From: Saxidomus purpurata
Lineage: Eukaryota > Mollusca > Bivalvia > Venerida > Veneridae
DNA: 64,000 nucleotides
Assembly (NCBI GenBank): GCA_022818135.1
Contig: JAFMSR010000012.1
Location: 6,821,358-6,885,357, forward strand
Direction of reading: 5' to 3'
This document shows, piece after piece, positions 10,331 through 21,390 of the stretch. The translations under genes were made by a program, and so were the position numbers. The first letter of the stretch is position 1, and each line of letters begins with the position of its first letter. The notes below the pieces were generated by a model. It had not been told where the DNA came from. It did no database searches and saw nothing but the letters and a program-made list of their open reading frames with translations.

Positions 10331-11143
10331 CTAATGTATTCGTTTTATCGCCGCACTGAACTAACAAGTTATGATTACCTTTAATAAATTGTTATAATCA
10401 CAGTATTAAGATATTTGCCGCCACACCTCTCGTGTTCTTAGTTATATTTTGAGAAAAGAGCACCTGCACCACTGTGATTTGATTTGATTTGATGAGAATT
10501 TTATCAAGGTCCGTCCCAAAGAGCATGTATGTTAGCTTAATATTGGGATGAGACCCCGGCATGTCTCCCGTCATGCCTAAAAGACAAAATTTTGAAGCAA
10601 AAAAATAGGAGAAATTTACCTGACTGCAATTTCCAGCCAGTATAGCCAAAGGTTGAATTTGATTGGTTGCCAAAGAGTACTGCACCACTGTGTTCACACT
10701 GAGATGAATATATACTATCGGAACTGGAAACGGCTACTGATACGCTAATCCATTATCGATTTTTATTGCCGTCCGTGGCCGCCATTTTGAAAGATAATTT
10801 GCATTTTTCTCGTACACATAACAACAAAATACGCCAAGTCCAAGCACTTTTAAGTGTTTTAAACACTAGAAACATTACTTATCTTTAGTTTGAAATTATA
10901 TTTTTCAGCACATGACTTGATACAAAGTCAAAACATACTGCGAAATGCGACTGGTCATTTCGAATCCTTTTTCGAATTCGTCGCCATTTTTAGGCGAAAG
11001 TTCTTGAAATACAGATTTAATCACTAACACACGGTGGTAAAAATATTTTACAGTATATAGAATGAAATAATAATAAAATGCCACCATCATATCTAGTATT
11101 TCATTGTTAACATTTGTCGAGTATTATAGCTTTCTGCCGCTTC
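10331..11143. other. Intergenic, nothing recognised
   Basis: No protein motif or repeat boundary was found. A reading frame on the minus strand (10398-10697, 99 codons) has no recognisable feature. Confidence 0.4.
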
Positions 11144-11145
11144 TA

Positions 11146-12110
11146 CACTTGAGGGAACTTCTAACGTTACCTTTAGTCTTTATTCATTATTTTGAAAACT
11201 AATGTAAGAATTTACTTGAAACTTCACACGAATAATAAATAGTATATTCGACAAACTTTGTACAATTTTTATTGCAAACGACTTATTGGTTATTAAACTA
11301 CACTCTCTCAAAGATAATAACCCCCGAAATCGAAAGTCGCAAAATTGCCGTTTTCGCAATTTGTTATATGGACGGAATGCACGTATAAAAGTCACTGCTG
11401 CGGTCACATTTCATTTTTTTCTCGGACTTAAATGTGTTAACCCGACCTCAACCATGTTGAGCACATTTGGGATGTTATTAGATATGCCGTCAGAGCAAAA
11501 AGGCCGGTCAACTCGGGACAACTGCGACAATTTTGTGGTGGAAAAATGAAATCGGGTTCCTCAGCACACTTGTATGCAGTATGTAGCGTCCATGCGCAGC
11601 CGGTGCAGGGCCGTTGTCGATGCCGATGGTGGCCATACCAGATATTGAACAAAAGGGCTGGTGTTATTGAAGTACTGTTTATAAACCATGAAATATTTTT
11701 TAGTTTTTTATAAGGATTTATGTTCCTGTGTTCTTAAAATAGTTTGGCGAGTTACAAATATATGAAATGTTTGCAGCTTTTTTGGTTTGCGCTTTGTGAT
11801 ATTGTTGCCGTTGTTTATAAGAATGTAAGTTTGTTATCTTATTTCTAATATTTTATGAATTTACTATTGTTAAACAATGTAGAGATTGAATAACAAAATA
11901 AAACATTAATTTTAAACCTGTGAAATACGTTGTTCATTTTTGCGACTTTCGATCCCGAGGGTAGCGTACATTACACGTGCGGTACATGGGTATTTACGCA
12001 ACCACCAAATAATGTATGAAACATGTTGTGAAAATTTGGTTAAGAAATCTGGTACAGTTTCTGAGATATTCAAAAATATTGAACGGTAGCGTTAGAAGTT
12101 CCCTTAAGTG
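11146..12110. mobile_element. Deleted Tc1/mariner transposon
   Basis: Inverted termini of 26 bp (CACTTGAGGGAACTTC at the left; the complement of CACTTAAGGGAACTTC at the right) differ at two positions and are flanked by TA on both sides (11144-11145, 12111-12112). A second inverted pair containing CGAAAGTCGCAAAA lies inside (about 11325-11345 and 11937-11957). The interior holds only the C-terminal end of a Tc1-type transposase. At 965 bp it is shorter than a typical 1.3-1.6 kb Tc1 element, so most of the transposase gene has been deleted. Confidence 0.8.
11441..11648 (+). pseudogene. Tc1-type transposase, C-terminal remnant
   Basis: The first frame, from 11441, reads PDLN then VEHIWDVI, the conserved block around the third acidic catalytic residue of the Tc1 DDE transposase. 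After about 45 codons the reading frame shifts. The second frame, from 11589, ends AVVDADGGHTRY followed by a stop at 11646-11648, the classic Tc1 C-terminus. The N-terminal helix-turn-helix domain and the first two catalytic aspartates are missing. An in-frame stop lies directly upstream of 11441. The protein would have cut and pasted its element at TA; this copy cannot. Confidence 0.8.
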
Positions 12111-12112
12111 TA

Positions 12113-13852
12113 TTTCTAGCTTCCCATTCGGACGGCAAAGAATTTTGCGAGATTTTGCGTCGTTTCACACTCCGTTAATATTATTGCTCCAGGTTCACAT
12201 GAAGGAAACTCTAACTTTTGGGTCAAATTACTGTAAACCTAGAAATTATTTCGCATGTTTTAAGTGAGCGAAATTCGCGACACAGTCGACCCGCGAACTT
12301 AAGTAGTCGCAAAATCGTCACTTACGATGAAATCGCGAAAGTTTCTAGCTTTTCATCAAGGTAAACTTTTTTCCACCTCAACAATTTACGAATATTGGCA
12401 ATATTGTTCAGTTTACAATTTTAACATGCCTCCTTTTTCAAGAGATATTTCTGTTGGTTGTGCCTAAAACAGGTACCGAACGGAACCATGGATTACGGAC
12501 GGACGTTTATCTTATACCACTTCACTGACATTTGAACACAGTATGTTTTAATTCCCATATTGTACATTGTACGGCATTTTGCAAACAGTCAGCTGTTAAA
12601 TGGTACAAAAACAAATTATGTCTACTGTATTGAATAACTTAGATTACTAATCCACCAACAATTTTTGACAGTGACGTCATTTTGTCAACAAACTATAAAT
12701 AAGCATGGTATATCCCAAAACGAATGTATACTTATGACAGATAGAAATATGTCCCTATCAATTGGGATGTTCAAAGTAAGGTATGGCCCAGTGGATGTGC
12801 TGTCTGTTTGACACGCAGGCGATGCTAGTTCGAAACTTGTAGTCGGCGAGATATTTTATGTTTTCTTTTTTGGGGACAAAATTTGTATAGTATGAAAGGC
12901 CTCCTTAACATTTGCTTTCTTTTTAGGGGGAAATTTGTTTTAAAATGCTCTTGATATTCATCTAACCTCTAAAACATGTTTTACAATAGACATTGCTTTC
13001 TTGTTCTTCTTCAACGGCTCATTAAAATTCAGAAACGTGTTTACAGCCATTTTAGTTATTTTATGTGAAGTGAAATGACAAGCGTTTTCAACACAATTTA
13101 TTCTGTATGCCTTCTTCGTGAAGCACGAGAAAATCAAGATAAGGATAGAATTGAAAAAAAAAACCGTGCAGGAAAAAGGTTCCGCTGGCAGGTTTCGAAC
13201 TCAGTACCTTTCGGTTACTACCACAGTGCCTTTATCCTCTGGGCTACGTTTTCATGCAAGCTATATGTAAGAAAACAGGATCATAATCTAATACAATATA
13301 AAGGTAAATATTGGAAACATAAACACAATTGGAAAGTGTAAACACAATATGACGTCACTGTCAGGTATCCCTGGTGGATTAGTACATCCACTTGACAGGT
13401 GAGAAAAGAGCCAATATTTTGACTACGCTGTTTGATTTTGCACAATACAAGTGAGAAAATCATGCTTTCCGCTATCAATCCAATTGATATTTGAATCAAA
13501 AAATTGTTTTAATGACCGCAGTTAAAGGGGGTCTCAAGAAAATGAGACTTATGAAAATGAGTGTAACTTACCTTGCGCATTCATTGTCCAGTTGCCACGT
13601 TGTGTGATTGATATATTCGTCTGATCGAAATTTATGACATTTTGAATGCTAACTTTCGAATGAAAATGCATATACATGTACAAATTTATTAATCCCGTGC
13701 ACGATTACAGCTCACCGTCGTGCCGTGACATAATAAAACAGATTAGTAGTAAATCAACTTTTGTTGTGAACTTCAAATTTAAAATTAAGCATTAAAAAAG
13801 GGTTTTGCTATTTAGTATTCACGAATTTCGCGATACCGATGGAACGCGAACA
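12113..13852. other. Intergenic with two weak tRNA-like segments
   Basis: No gene was found. Weak Pol III-like box pairs occur at 12785-12850 (plus: TGGCCCAGTGG and TAGTTCGAAAC) and 13185-13260 (minus: TAGCCCAGAGGATAAAG and GAGTTCGAAACC). Neither folds into a tRNA, and both are probably SINE heads. CpG-rich words with CGCGAA at 12240-12310 recur at 13815-13850 and 15195-15245, which suggests another old repeat that was the target of the R1 insertion. Confidence 0.45.
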
Positions 13853-14182
13853 GGTATGAGAAGCCTAAATCAGTGAAAACCGGAAGCAGGTTATTTTGTC
13901 TAGGGAACATGCGGACCTACACTATGTGTTTGATTGCTGATTGGCTGAAAGTAAGTGGATGCATACAAGAAAAAATCTTTTGAATTAATCGCTGGATGAT
14001 AGATCACAAATGAAATATGAAGAGAAAAATCTGGCTAAAAATTATATTCAAAATAGTTGGCATTTAAAAATACTGACATATTTGGTCGGTGACTATAAAA
14101 CTGCCATAAAAATGGGGTTGGCGTCATTCAGCTCCAAATTACTGGCATAAAGTATTGGATCACATGTATAAATTTTGTTATT

Positions 14183-15066
14183 GCGGGCCGCAGCAGCGGC
14201 CCGCTATATTTAATATGTGGTGAGTAAAAGATGCATGGAGACTTAAGCACTAGATCGAACATATGCGTCTCTCTTCATTATAAAATTGAGGTACTTCTGA
14301 GATGAAAACTGTAGACACAGTCAATTTTTTTGGAAAAGCAAGAGTTGTCGTTTGTAATTGAGCTGTCGTTCGTTTCATAGAGGGCGCAATCTAATATACG
14401 CTGGTAAAAAAAAGAAAAAAAGCGCTTTTCACGTTTCAGTCGCAATCTACACCTAGAAAAATGGATATATGATTGCTTTTTCCACTAACACAACCTTTGA
14501 CATTATAGAAACGAAACGAGTCGACTGAATATTCTTTTATGGCCTTTTTAGACATATATGATATTGTCATATCTAATTTTTTCCCATTTGTAAAAAGTCT
14601 GCCTCCGTGGTGTAATGGGTAAAGCCGACAACTGAAACACTTTTGTGTACGTGTACTTTTAGAAACCACGAGTTCGAATCCCATCAACACCCAATTTTTT
14701 TTAAAACTTTTTTCTGCTGTTTTAAAAATCATTTTTTAATTTTTTAAGAATATTTTACGGCAAATAATCATAAAAATCTTCATTCATGTCAAATTAATAA
14801 GGATAATGGTAATGAAAAATTGAGACATACCAGGAACGGTCTATAGAGCATTCCTGGACATACTGTATAAATAATAAGTTTCGATACTACAGGTCAGTCA
14901 GTAGATGTGGTGTCGTGTCAGGTTTTGCTTGTTCAACCAGAACTGGTTCCCTCGAGTTCTTTTGGGGCCATGCCTTAATATCAATTATCACCAATTTTCA
15001 AAATATTTACATGGGATTTTTGTTTGTTGGCCCGCTGTGATACTTTGTATCACAGTTTTTCTTGTT
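14183..15066 (-). mobile_element. Hairpin-ended element R2, copy 2 (inverted, nested)
   Basis: This is a near full-length inverted copy of 2697-3592. It begins with the GC hairpin (14183-14204) and ends with the CTGTGATAC hairpin (15035-15055) followed by TTTTTCTTGT. It lies inside R1 copy 3. Comparison with the empty R1 site at 7.43 kb gives its borders to within about two bases and shows at most a 2-bp AA/TT duplication. It encodes nothing that I recognise. Confidence 0.85.
14600..14696 (+). other. tRNA-like segment inside R2 copy 2
   Basis: The A-box-like CCGTGGTGTAATGGGTAAAG and the B box GAGTTCGAATCCC are about 50 bases apart, with an expanded, unfoldable centre. It is the inverted counterpart of 3085-3182. 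The B box is intact in both copies, so Pol III transcription of R2 is possible but unproven. Confidence 0.6.
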
Positions 15067-15239
15067 TCTATGTGGGACTAGGATGATTCTACAAAATAAA
15101 GTTCATTTCAGCAGTCGGTGAGATTTTGGGTAGTCGCACCGGATGAAAACCTTACAATGTAAGTCTATGGAAATGTATTAAGGCGTCTTATACCCGCGTA
15201 AATGTGCGACATCGGTACAACGCGAAAAATAGGCGCCGC

Positions 15240-15462
15240 GAACATTTCTAGGTTTACATATATTCCTTATGTTCCCACCTTTAAATACATATCATTCAGT
15301 CCCTTTTGTTCCTGGATAAAACTGAAGTTTTGAAATAGAAGGTACGAGTTGACTACAAGGGTACGAGTTGACTTTTGGATCCGTACGAGTTGACCAATTA
15401 GGGTACGAGATGACTAAGGTACGAGTTTACTTAGGTGCGAGTCGACCCGAAAGCTTATGGTT
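15240..15462 (+). mobile_element. R8 terminal fragment
   Basis: Four to five iterons of the type GTACGAGTTGAC (15342-15440) end in GTCGACCCGAAAGCTT, like the right end of the complete R8 at 35212-36399. The fragment abuts R2-type sequence and is homologous in inverted orientation to 63790-64000. Confidence 0.75.
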
Positions 15463-15464
15463 GA

Positions 15465-15873
15465 ACAAGCAGAAACTTACACAATACCACATCTACTGAC
15501 TGACTTATAGTATAAAAACTTTACACTAACGTGTAGTATAAAATCGATCAATTAAAGTCACTGTCTAAATTCGAAGGTACGACTGAAATATTGTTACTAT
15601 TTTTAGACATAAACAGTTACTAACGACAACTCTAAAATAGACTGTGTCTATAATATTCATCTCAGAAGTATCTCATTTTTTCAATGATGAGAGACACATC
15701 TAAGTAACGAACGACAACTCGTGTGTTCAAGAAAAAAATAGACTGTGTCTACAGTATTCATATCAGAAGTACCTGAATTTTTTAATGAAGAGAGACGCAT
15801 ATTTTCGATCTAGTGCTTAATGTACCTTTTACTCACCACGTATTAAATATAGCGGGCCGCTGCTTTGGCCCGC
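15465..15873 (+). mobile_element. Element R2, 3' fragment
   Basis: It begins at the TTGAACAAGCAGAAAC block, which corresponds to about 2825 in copy 1, and runs to the terminal GC hairpin (15849-15870). There the inner loop has decayed to GCTTTGGCCCGC. The middle tRNA-like part is absent. R8 appears to have joined at its left end. Confidence 0.75.
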
Positions 15874-15977
15874 AATGAATCCATTCTGTCTGAAAATAAG
15901 ATAGCATTTTCTATAAATATCGGTTTCATCAGACATGTTTAAAATGCGGCCAACATCTCAGTCTTACTGCATATGAG

Positions 15978-16143
15978 AGCCGGCCTAGAAACAAAGCTTT
16001 CACGTAAATGCTTTGAAATGGGAGATGCAAATTAACTGTATAGAGAAGTATTGAATTTATATTCTGGTTTCGTGTAAAGCAAATACTTGACTATCTTGTT
16101 TGTGCATTTACAATTTAGTAACTGTTTCTCATTTTCATTCTGG
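15978..16143 (+). repeat. Dispersed repeat R9, copy 2
   Basis: Homologous to 1617-1797 in the same orientation; it shares GGCCTAGAAACAAAGCTTTC and TTCGTGTAAAGCAAATACTT. Confidence 0.65.
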
Positions 16144-16957
16144 GGAACATAAAGTGCATGCCTAAAGATTTGTAACTGTTGCAATTCTGTTCATATCTTA
16201 TTATCAACTGGTATAGCCTTCATCAATGAAGATCACAGAATGAAATAGCCGTCAGAAAAAAACAAAGGACAAATATTTGGAATACACAAAAATTCGGTGT
16301 CTTCAACGCTTTGATTTTTTTGTACGATACTTGTCACAGATTTGTTTGAAACTTTGACATATGATCATTTACACTAATTTATGTTCACTCAGTGCTTAAT
16401 TCAAGTAAGATTTTCACTTGAGGTATTTTTTAAATTTGATTTCCCTATCCTGATTGCCCAACCAAGATAGAGTTATTTTATCATAAGTACAAATTTGATA
16501 CACATACTTTGCCTAAGGAGAAATATAAATATAGGACCTATTGTATTACATTTGTAAAATATTTGCATTACCAATTATATATTTAGATTGAATTCATTAG
16601 AAAAGTAAGTTTTAAAAACTATTATGACCTCCCTTTACAATGATTGGAAATAAATGAATTCAGAAGCTACACGTAGTTTTAAAACTTGCCTTTTGGTTCA
16701 TCAAATGTTATTGACCACTTTTTGCCATCCTTTATGATTAGCCATTTTTTTTCACATCTGCTGCGAGTGTAAATAAACCATATACGGATTATATATATAC
16801 GTTTGGAACACAATCCGCTGTCGAGGAAACGTAATTGGAGTCCAAGTTTTTTGTTCATTTAAGTAGAATTTTCTTGGGGAAAAAAGCACGAACAAAACTA
16901 AACGAACACTACAACAGACACACGAAGCAATCTTCTACACATAGCAGTTTAACAGCA
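16144..16957. other. Intergenic, nothing recognised
   Basis: AT-rich sequence with no supported gene or repeat. Confidence 0.4.
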
Positions 16958-16958
16958 G

Positions 16959-17030
16959 TTATGTTATGTTATGTTATGTTATGTTATGTTATGTTATGTT
17001 ATGTTATGTTATGTTATGTTATGTTATGTT
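16959..17030. repeat. (TTATG)n microsatellite
   Basis: About 14 uninterrupted copies of a 5-bp unit (TTATG). The reading frame that runs through it (16835-17032) is not a gene. Confidence 0.95.
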
Positions 17031-20000
17031 AAATGAATTAAAAGGTCGGTTGTGCTCACCAATCTACTTGTGACCGACCCCAGCATCTCTCCCTTCATGC
17101 TGTGAATATTTGGTTTGTGTCTAAAAATGAGATTTTTATTAGGAGAGGCCACCCTCCTTTTTTGTTTAAAAGTTATTTTTAGTGCCAAAGGAAGAGAGCT
17201 GCTCTAGATAGCTTCTCCTTTAACAGCAGTAAATGTGAGCTCGGTGCTGAAAAGTTTACCGGTGTAAAGGTTAAAAAATATACGCAGTCTGAGGCAGAAA
17301 ATGGAACACGTCTGTGGTATGTATATTATATAGCGGTAATTAATTGCAATTCTGCGAACAATGTAATTTAATATTAATGGCAAAGGCAATATTCTGTAGA
17401 TATTACTCCGCTTACTTTCATCGGAGTTGGTCCCAAAGGAATCCAAGGAGACCCCTGTGGTATCAAAACTTTACTGTTATTGAATAATATGTATCAGTCG
17501 GTTTGGATAAGATGATAGTGACGTCATGTTATTTTTAGACACACATTGTCTATATAGAGGAAATGATAGCTCAGTGGTTACTGTAGAAGACTGTTAGCTT
17601 GCGCTGTTCGAATCCAACTGAGTGAAGTATGTTTTGTATCACTTTTTTACTTTTATACGGAAGTCTCAGACTACTTTTGATTAAATGAATATACAAGTTG
17701 TACCATCTTTGTAATCATTATAATTATTTGGGTAGGCCTTTAGAATGGATTATTTTATAAACATTTGGATATTTAATAAATAAATGACGATATATTGCAA
17801 TAATATTTCAATTAATAAGTGTCAATTAATATTGTCCGAAGTGTCTAGTAGATGTGGTCCGAAATGATGGTTCAAAATGCCGATGGTCCGAAGTAGGTCG
17901 ACACCCACGTAACGACTTGCGCTAAAGATGTAATATCTGCTATATTTTGTTTTAGTGATAACTATACTATGGCTTCCTTGTGTTTTTATCAACATATCCT
18001 AACAGACGTATAGTACAGTATATGAAATAGTGTTATTATTTTTTAGATCAAACTATAACGAACGATGGAAAATATATATGGAAAATACACTGTGTCTACC
18101 AATTTTCATCTCAGTTACAATAACCTCTTTTTATTTTCAGAGAGAGACTCATCTAAATAGCAAACTCACGCGTTCAAGAAAAACATAGACTGAGTCTACA
18201 CTATTCATCTCAGAAGTACCTCAATTTTCAATGGAGAGAGACGCATATATTCGATTGGCGTTTTTCCTTATTTTTCACACCTTTGGCCGAAGTGGGTCAT
18301 GTCGCATATCAAAATGTCAAGCTCGGCGCCCACTTGAAGATGGTGCAAGAAAATTCCCGGATATGTTGACCGTTCGGCGTAAATCGGCGTTTTTCCTTAT
18401 TTTTCACACCTTTGGCCGAAGTGGGTCATGTCGCATATCAAAATGTCGAGCTCGGCGTTAATCGGTATTAGAAAATAAATGCTCGTAACGTCAAATCTCG
18501 AAGTTTTTTTTGCGAAAATTCCATAATTCATAGTACCAAAATATCACAATAAGATATACTTTAAAGACTCACCGTGAGAAGTGATCACTGAACAGTGACT
18601 TCCATGAGAAGTGCTCACAGAACAGTACTCACTGAACAATATCCACTAAGCAAAACTCATAAAAATGAAGCTGGCTTTGTGAAAAGGGGTGCTATCTCTT
18701 TAAAAAGAAATAAATACAAATCATGCTATGTTTATAGAAATAGTTTTTGAAAATATGGGACAGTTTTGCGACCGTGCGACCACATACACGCATAACAAAG
18801 GTTACTCCCGATTTCCAACGAAATCGGAGAACAATTGCTAACTTTAGTAACCTGTCGAGCCTCCCCGATGGTGAATTGCAAACTGGTTAATAAGTTAACG
18901 TTTAAAAATGTAACTTCGAAACGTTTACTACAGTATATATAGCAGAATTTTCAACAGTAAATAAATTTCAAATATCAACAGACTGAAATCAACATTAACT
19001 TATATTTTTATTTTTGAATGGAATTGCGCCGTTTAAATCTTTAACATATCAAAGTGTTTGATACAGAAATAGCGTTTTCGTTGTGCTTGTGTATCGTGTA
19101 CGTTGCAACTTGCAAATTACACTTTACATCGTATACAAATGACAATATACACGTTACATCAAACTAATTCAAAAGTACAACGAATGTGAAAGAAATGTGT
19201 CAATTGAATGCTTTTGTTATGTCAGAATAAAATATTAGGGACTGGATGGAACAATCTTCAATGATTATCTAAAATGTTTAGTTTAACAGATAGCGATACA
19301 AGTTGGTCGTGTTAAAGACGAAAGCTACCAGAGACCCGAGATGGATGTGGTTCATCTTCCAAATCTCATATCTCAAAAGCAATGTCAGGCATTTATTTTA
19401 AGGTTTTTTGGTGACGGAAAGAGGTACTTGAGGTGAGGTACTGGCTGCAAGTATTTTGATGCTTTAATCTGCTTTTTATTGCAGTAATTATAGCACGAGA
19501 CGGTTGAAGACGTACCAGAGAGCCTGTCTACACGGCGTACTGGACTTGTGAACATTCACAAGGACGTTTAATTAATGCAGAGATAATTGGCCTTCGTTTT
19601 CAGGACATGCAAGCTTAAAATATAATTTAACATTATTTGAATAAACGCCGCGATAGCTTTTATTTTTTTACCTGATTATATCCCTTATGATTATTAACAA
19701 TTTATAAAACGAAGAATGATCCCACTAACAGTTACTAGTAGGGGAGCGGGATTCTAGAGAGTTTGTATAAGGGACATGTTTTTTCGAATTAAAACAGCTT
19801 TCACATAACACATACTTGGAGAGAGAACTTTACAAAGTTTGACAGTTTGGTAATTTTATTTCATATCAACATTTGTTTCGTCTACAATAGATAGATTCTT
19901 GGACACGCATCTGCATCGTTCAGAAATTGCTAAAACCACAGAGTTTGGTTTGCTGTCTCCCAGCAAAATCTGTGCGTACACTACAAATAGGTCTAGCTAC

Positions 20001-20361
20001 GCCCCTGTCCACTTGACCAACTCATTCCCAGATGACATTAAAGTTAGTAAATTATTACTTTCATACCCATAAAATTCAAGCAAATTATTATTAAAAACTA
20101 TATATATCACAGGTTCATACAGTTTAACATGTCACATCATAGCATGTAATTCACAAAATAAGCTTTTATTCCCGGGCTGCCCTGACATTCGAGAAGTAGT
20201 CAAAGGTATGCCACTATAATGATTTACATTTTCAATAGCATATACTATCATTGATACTAAATTGTTATTACTTTATTAACACCGCGCATTCTGATGGTAT
20301 ATTTTGCACATCATTTACGTTTATTTATAATGATGTCGCTAATACTTTAGAGCACTAAAAA
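17031..20361. other. Intergenic with minor repeats
   Basis: No gene was recognised. Minor items are a fragment resembling R2 at 17425-17510 (CCAAAGGAATCCAAGGAGAC), a decayed tRNA-like segment at 17567-17635 (TAGCTCAGTGG and TGTTCGAATCC boxes, poor stems), and a direct duplication at 18258-18331 and 18384-18457. The last repeats CACACCTTTGGCCGAAGTGG at a 126-bp spacing and creates a 76-codon frame with an internal repeat. Confidence 0.5.
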
Positions 20362-21390
20362 TCTACTGCTACTGCTAAACTACTGCTACTGCTGAGCTAC
20401 TGCTACTGCTACTGCTGAGCTACTGCTACTGCTACTGTTGTGCTACTGCTACTGCTCAGCTACTGCTAAGCTACTGCTACTGCTCAGCTACTGCTACTGC
20501 TGTGCGACTGCTACTGCTGAGCTACTGCTAAGCTACCGCTACTGCTACTGCTACTGCTGAGCTACTGCTTCTGCTGTTCTACTGCTACTGCTGTGCTACT
20601 GCTACTGCAAAAGCTGGGCTACTGCTACTGCTGTGCTACTGCCACTGCTACTGCTACTGCTACTGCTAAGCTACTGCTACTGCTAAACTACTGCTACTGC
20701 TGTGCTACTGCTACTGCTGTGCTACTGCCACTGCTACTGCTACTGCTACTGCTAAGCTACTGCTACTGCTAAACTACTGCTACTGCTACTACTGTGCTAC
20801 TGCTACTGCTAAGCTACTGCTACTGCTACTGCTAAGCTTCTGCTACTGCTACTGCTAAACTACTGCTACTGCTGAGCTACTGCTACTACTGTGCTACTGC
20901 TACTGATGAGCTACTGCTACTGCTACTGCTACTGCTAAGCTTCTGCTACTGCTAAGCTACTGCTACTGCTACTGCTACTGCTGAGCTACTGCTACTGCTG
21001 TGCTACTGCTACTGTTGTGTTACTGCTACTGCTACTGCTAAGCTACTGCTACTGCTGAGTTGCTGCTACTGATAAGCTTCTGCTACTGCTACTGTTACTG
21101 CTGAGCTACTGCTACTGCTAAGCTAGCTACTGCTACTGCTACTGAAACTGCTGAGCTACTGCTACTGCTAAGCTAGCCACTGCTACTGCTACTGCTTCTG
21201 CTACTGCTACGGGTACTGCTACTGCTACTGCTGGGCTACTGCTACTGCTGTGCTACTGCTACTGCTAGTGCTACTGCTACTGCTACTGCTGAGCTACTGC
21301 TACTGCTGAGCTACTGCTACTGCTTGCTACTGCTATTGCCAACTTCACGTTTCCTACTGCTGAGCTACTGCTACTGCCAACTTCCTATAC
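20362..21390 (-). repeat. CTACTG-rich tandem array
   Basis: About 1 kb of CTACTG hexamers is interrupted every 12-30 bp by CTGAG, CTAAG, CTGTG or CTAAA. Near its right end (21330-21388) the array contains GCCAACTTCACGTTTC, which is the complement of the conserved GAAACGTGAAGTTGGC-type core of the 54-62 kb minisatellite. The two arrays are therefore related and lie in opposite orientation. No protein product is proposed. Confidence 0.9.

Larger units (their letters stand above)
13853..15194 (+). mobile_element. MITE R1, copy 3, split by R2
   Basis: The left part (13853-14182) and right part (about 15067-15194) align to 7111-7563 with many small differences. The left end reads GGTATGAGAAGCC and the right end GGCGTCTTATACC. 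The R2 insertion falls within TTTTGTTATTTTTATGTGGG of the uninterrupted copy (near 7430-7445). R1 was therefore here before R2 arrived. Confidence 0.85.

Noticed and set aside
17567..17635. Possible tRNA gene
   Set aside because: The A and B boxes are recognisable, but the T stem and acceptor stem do not pair.
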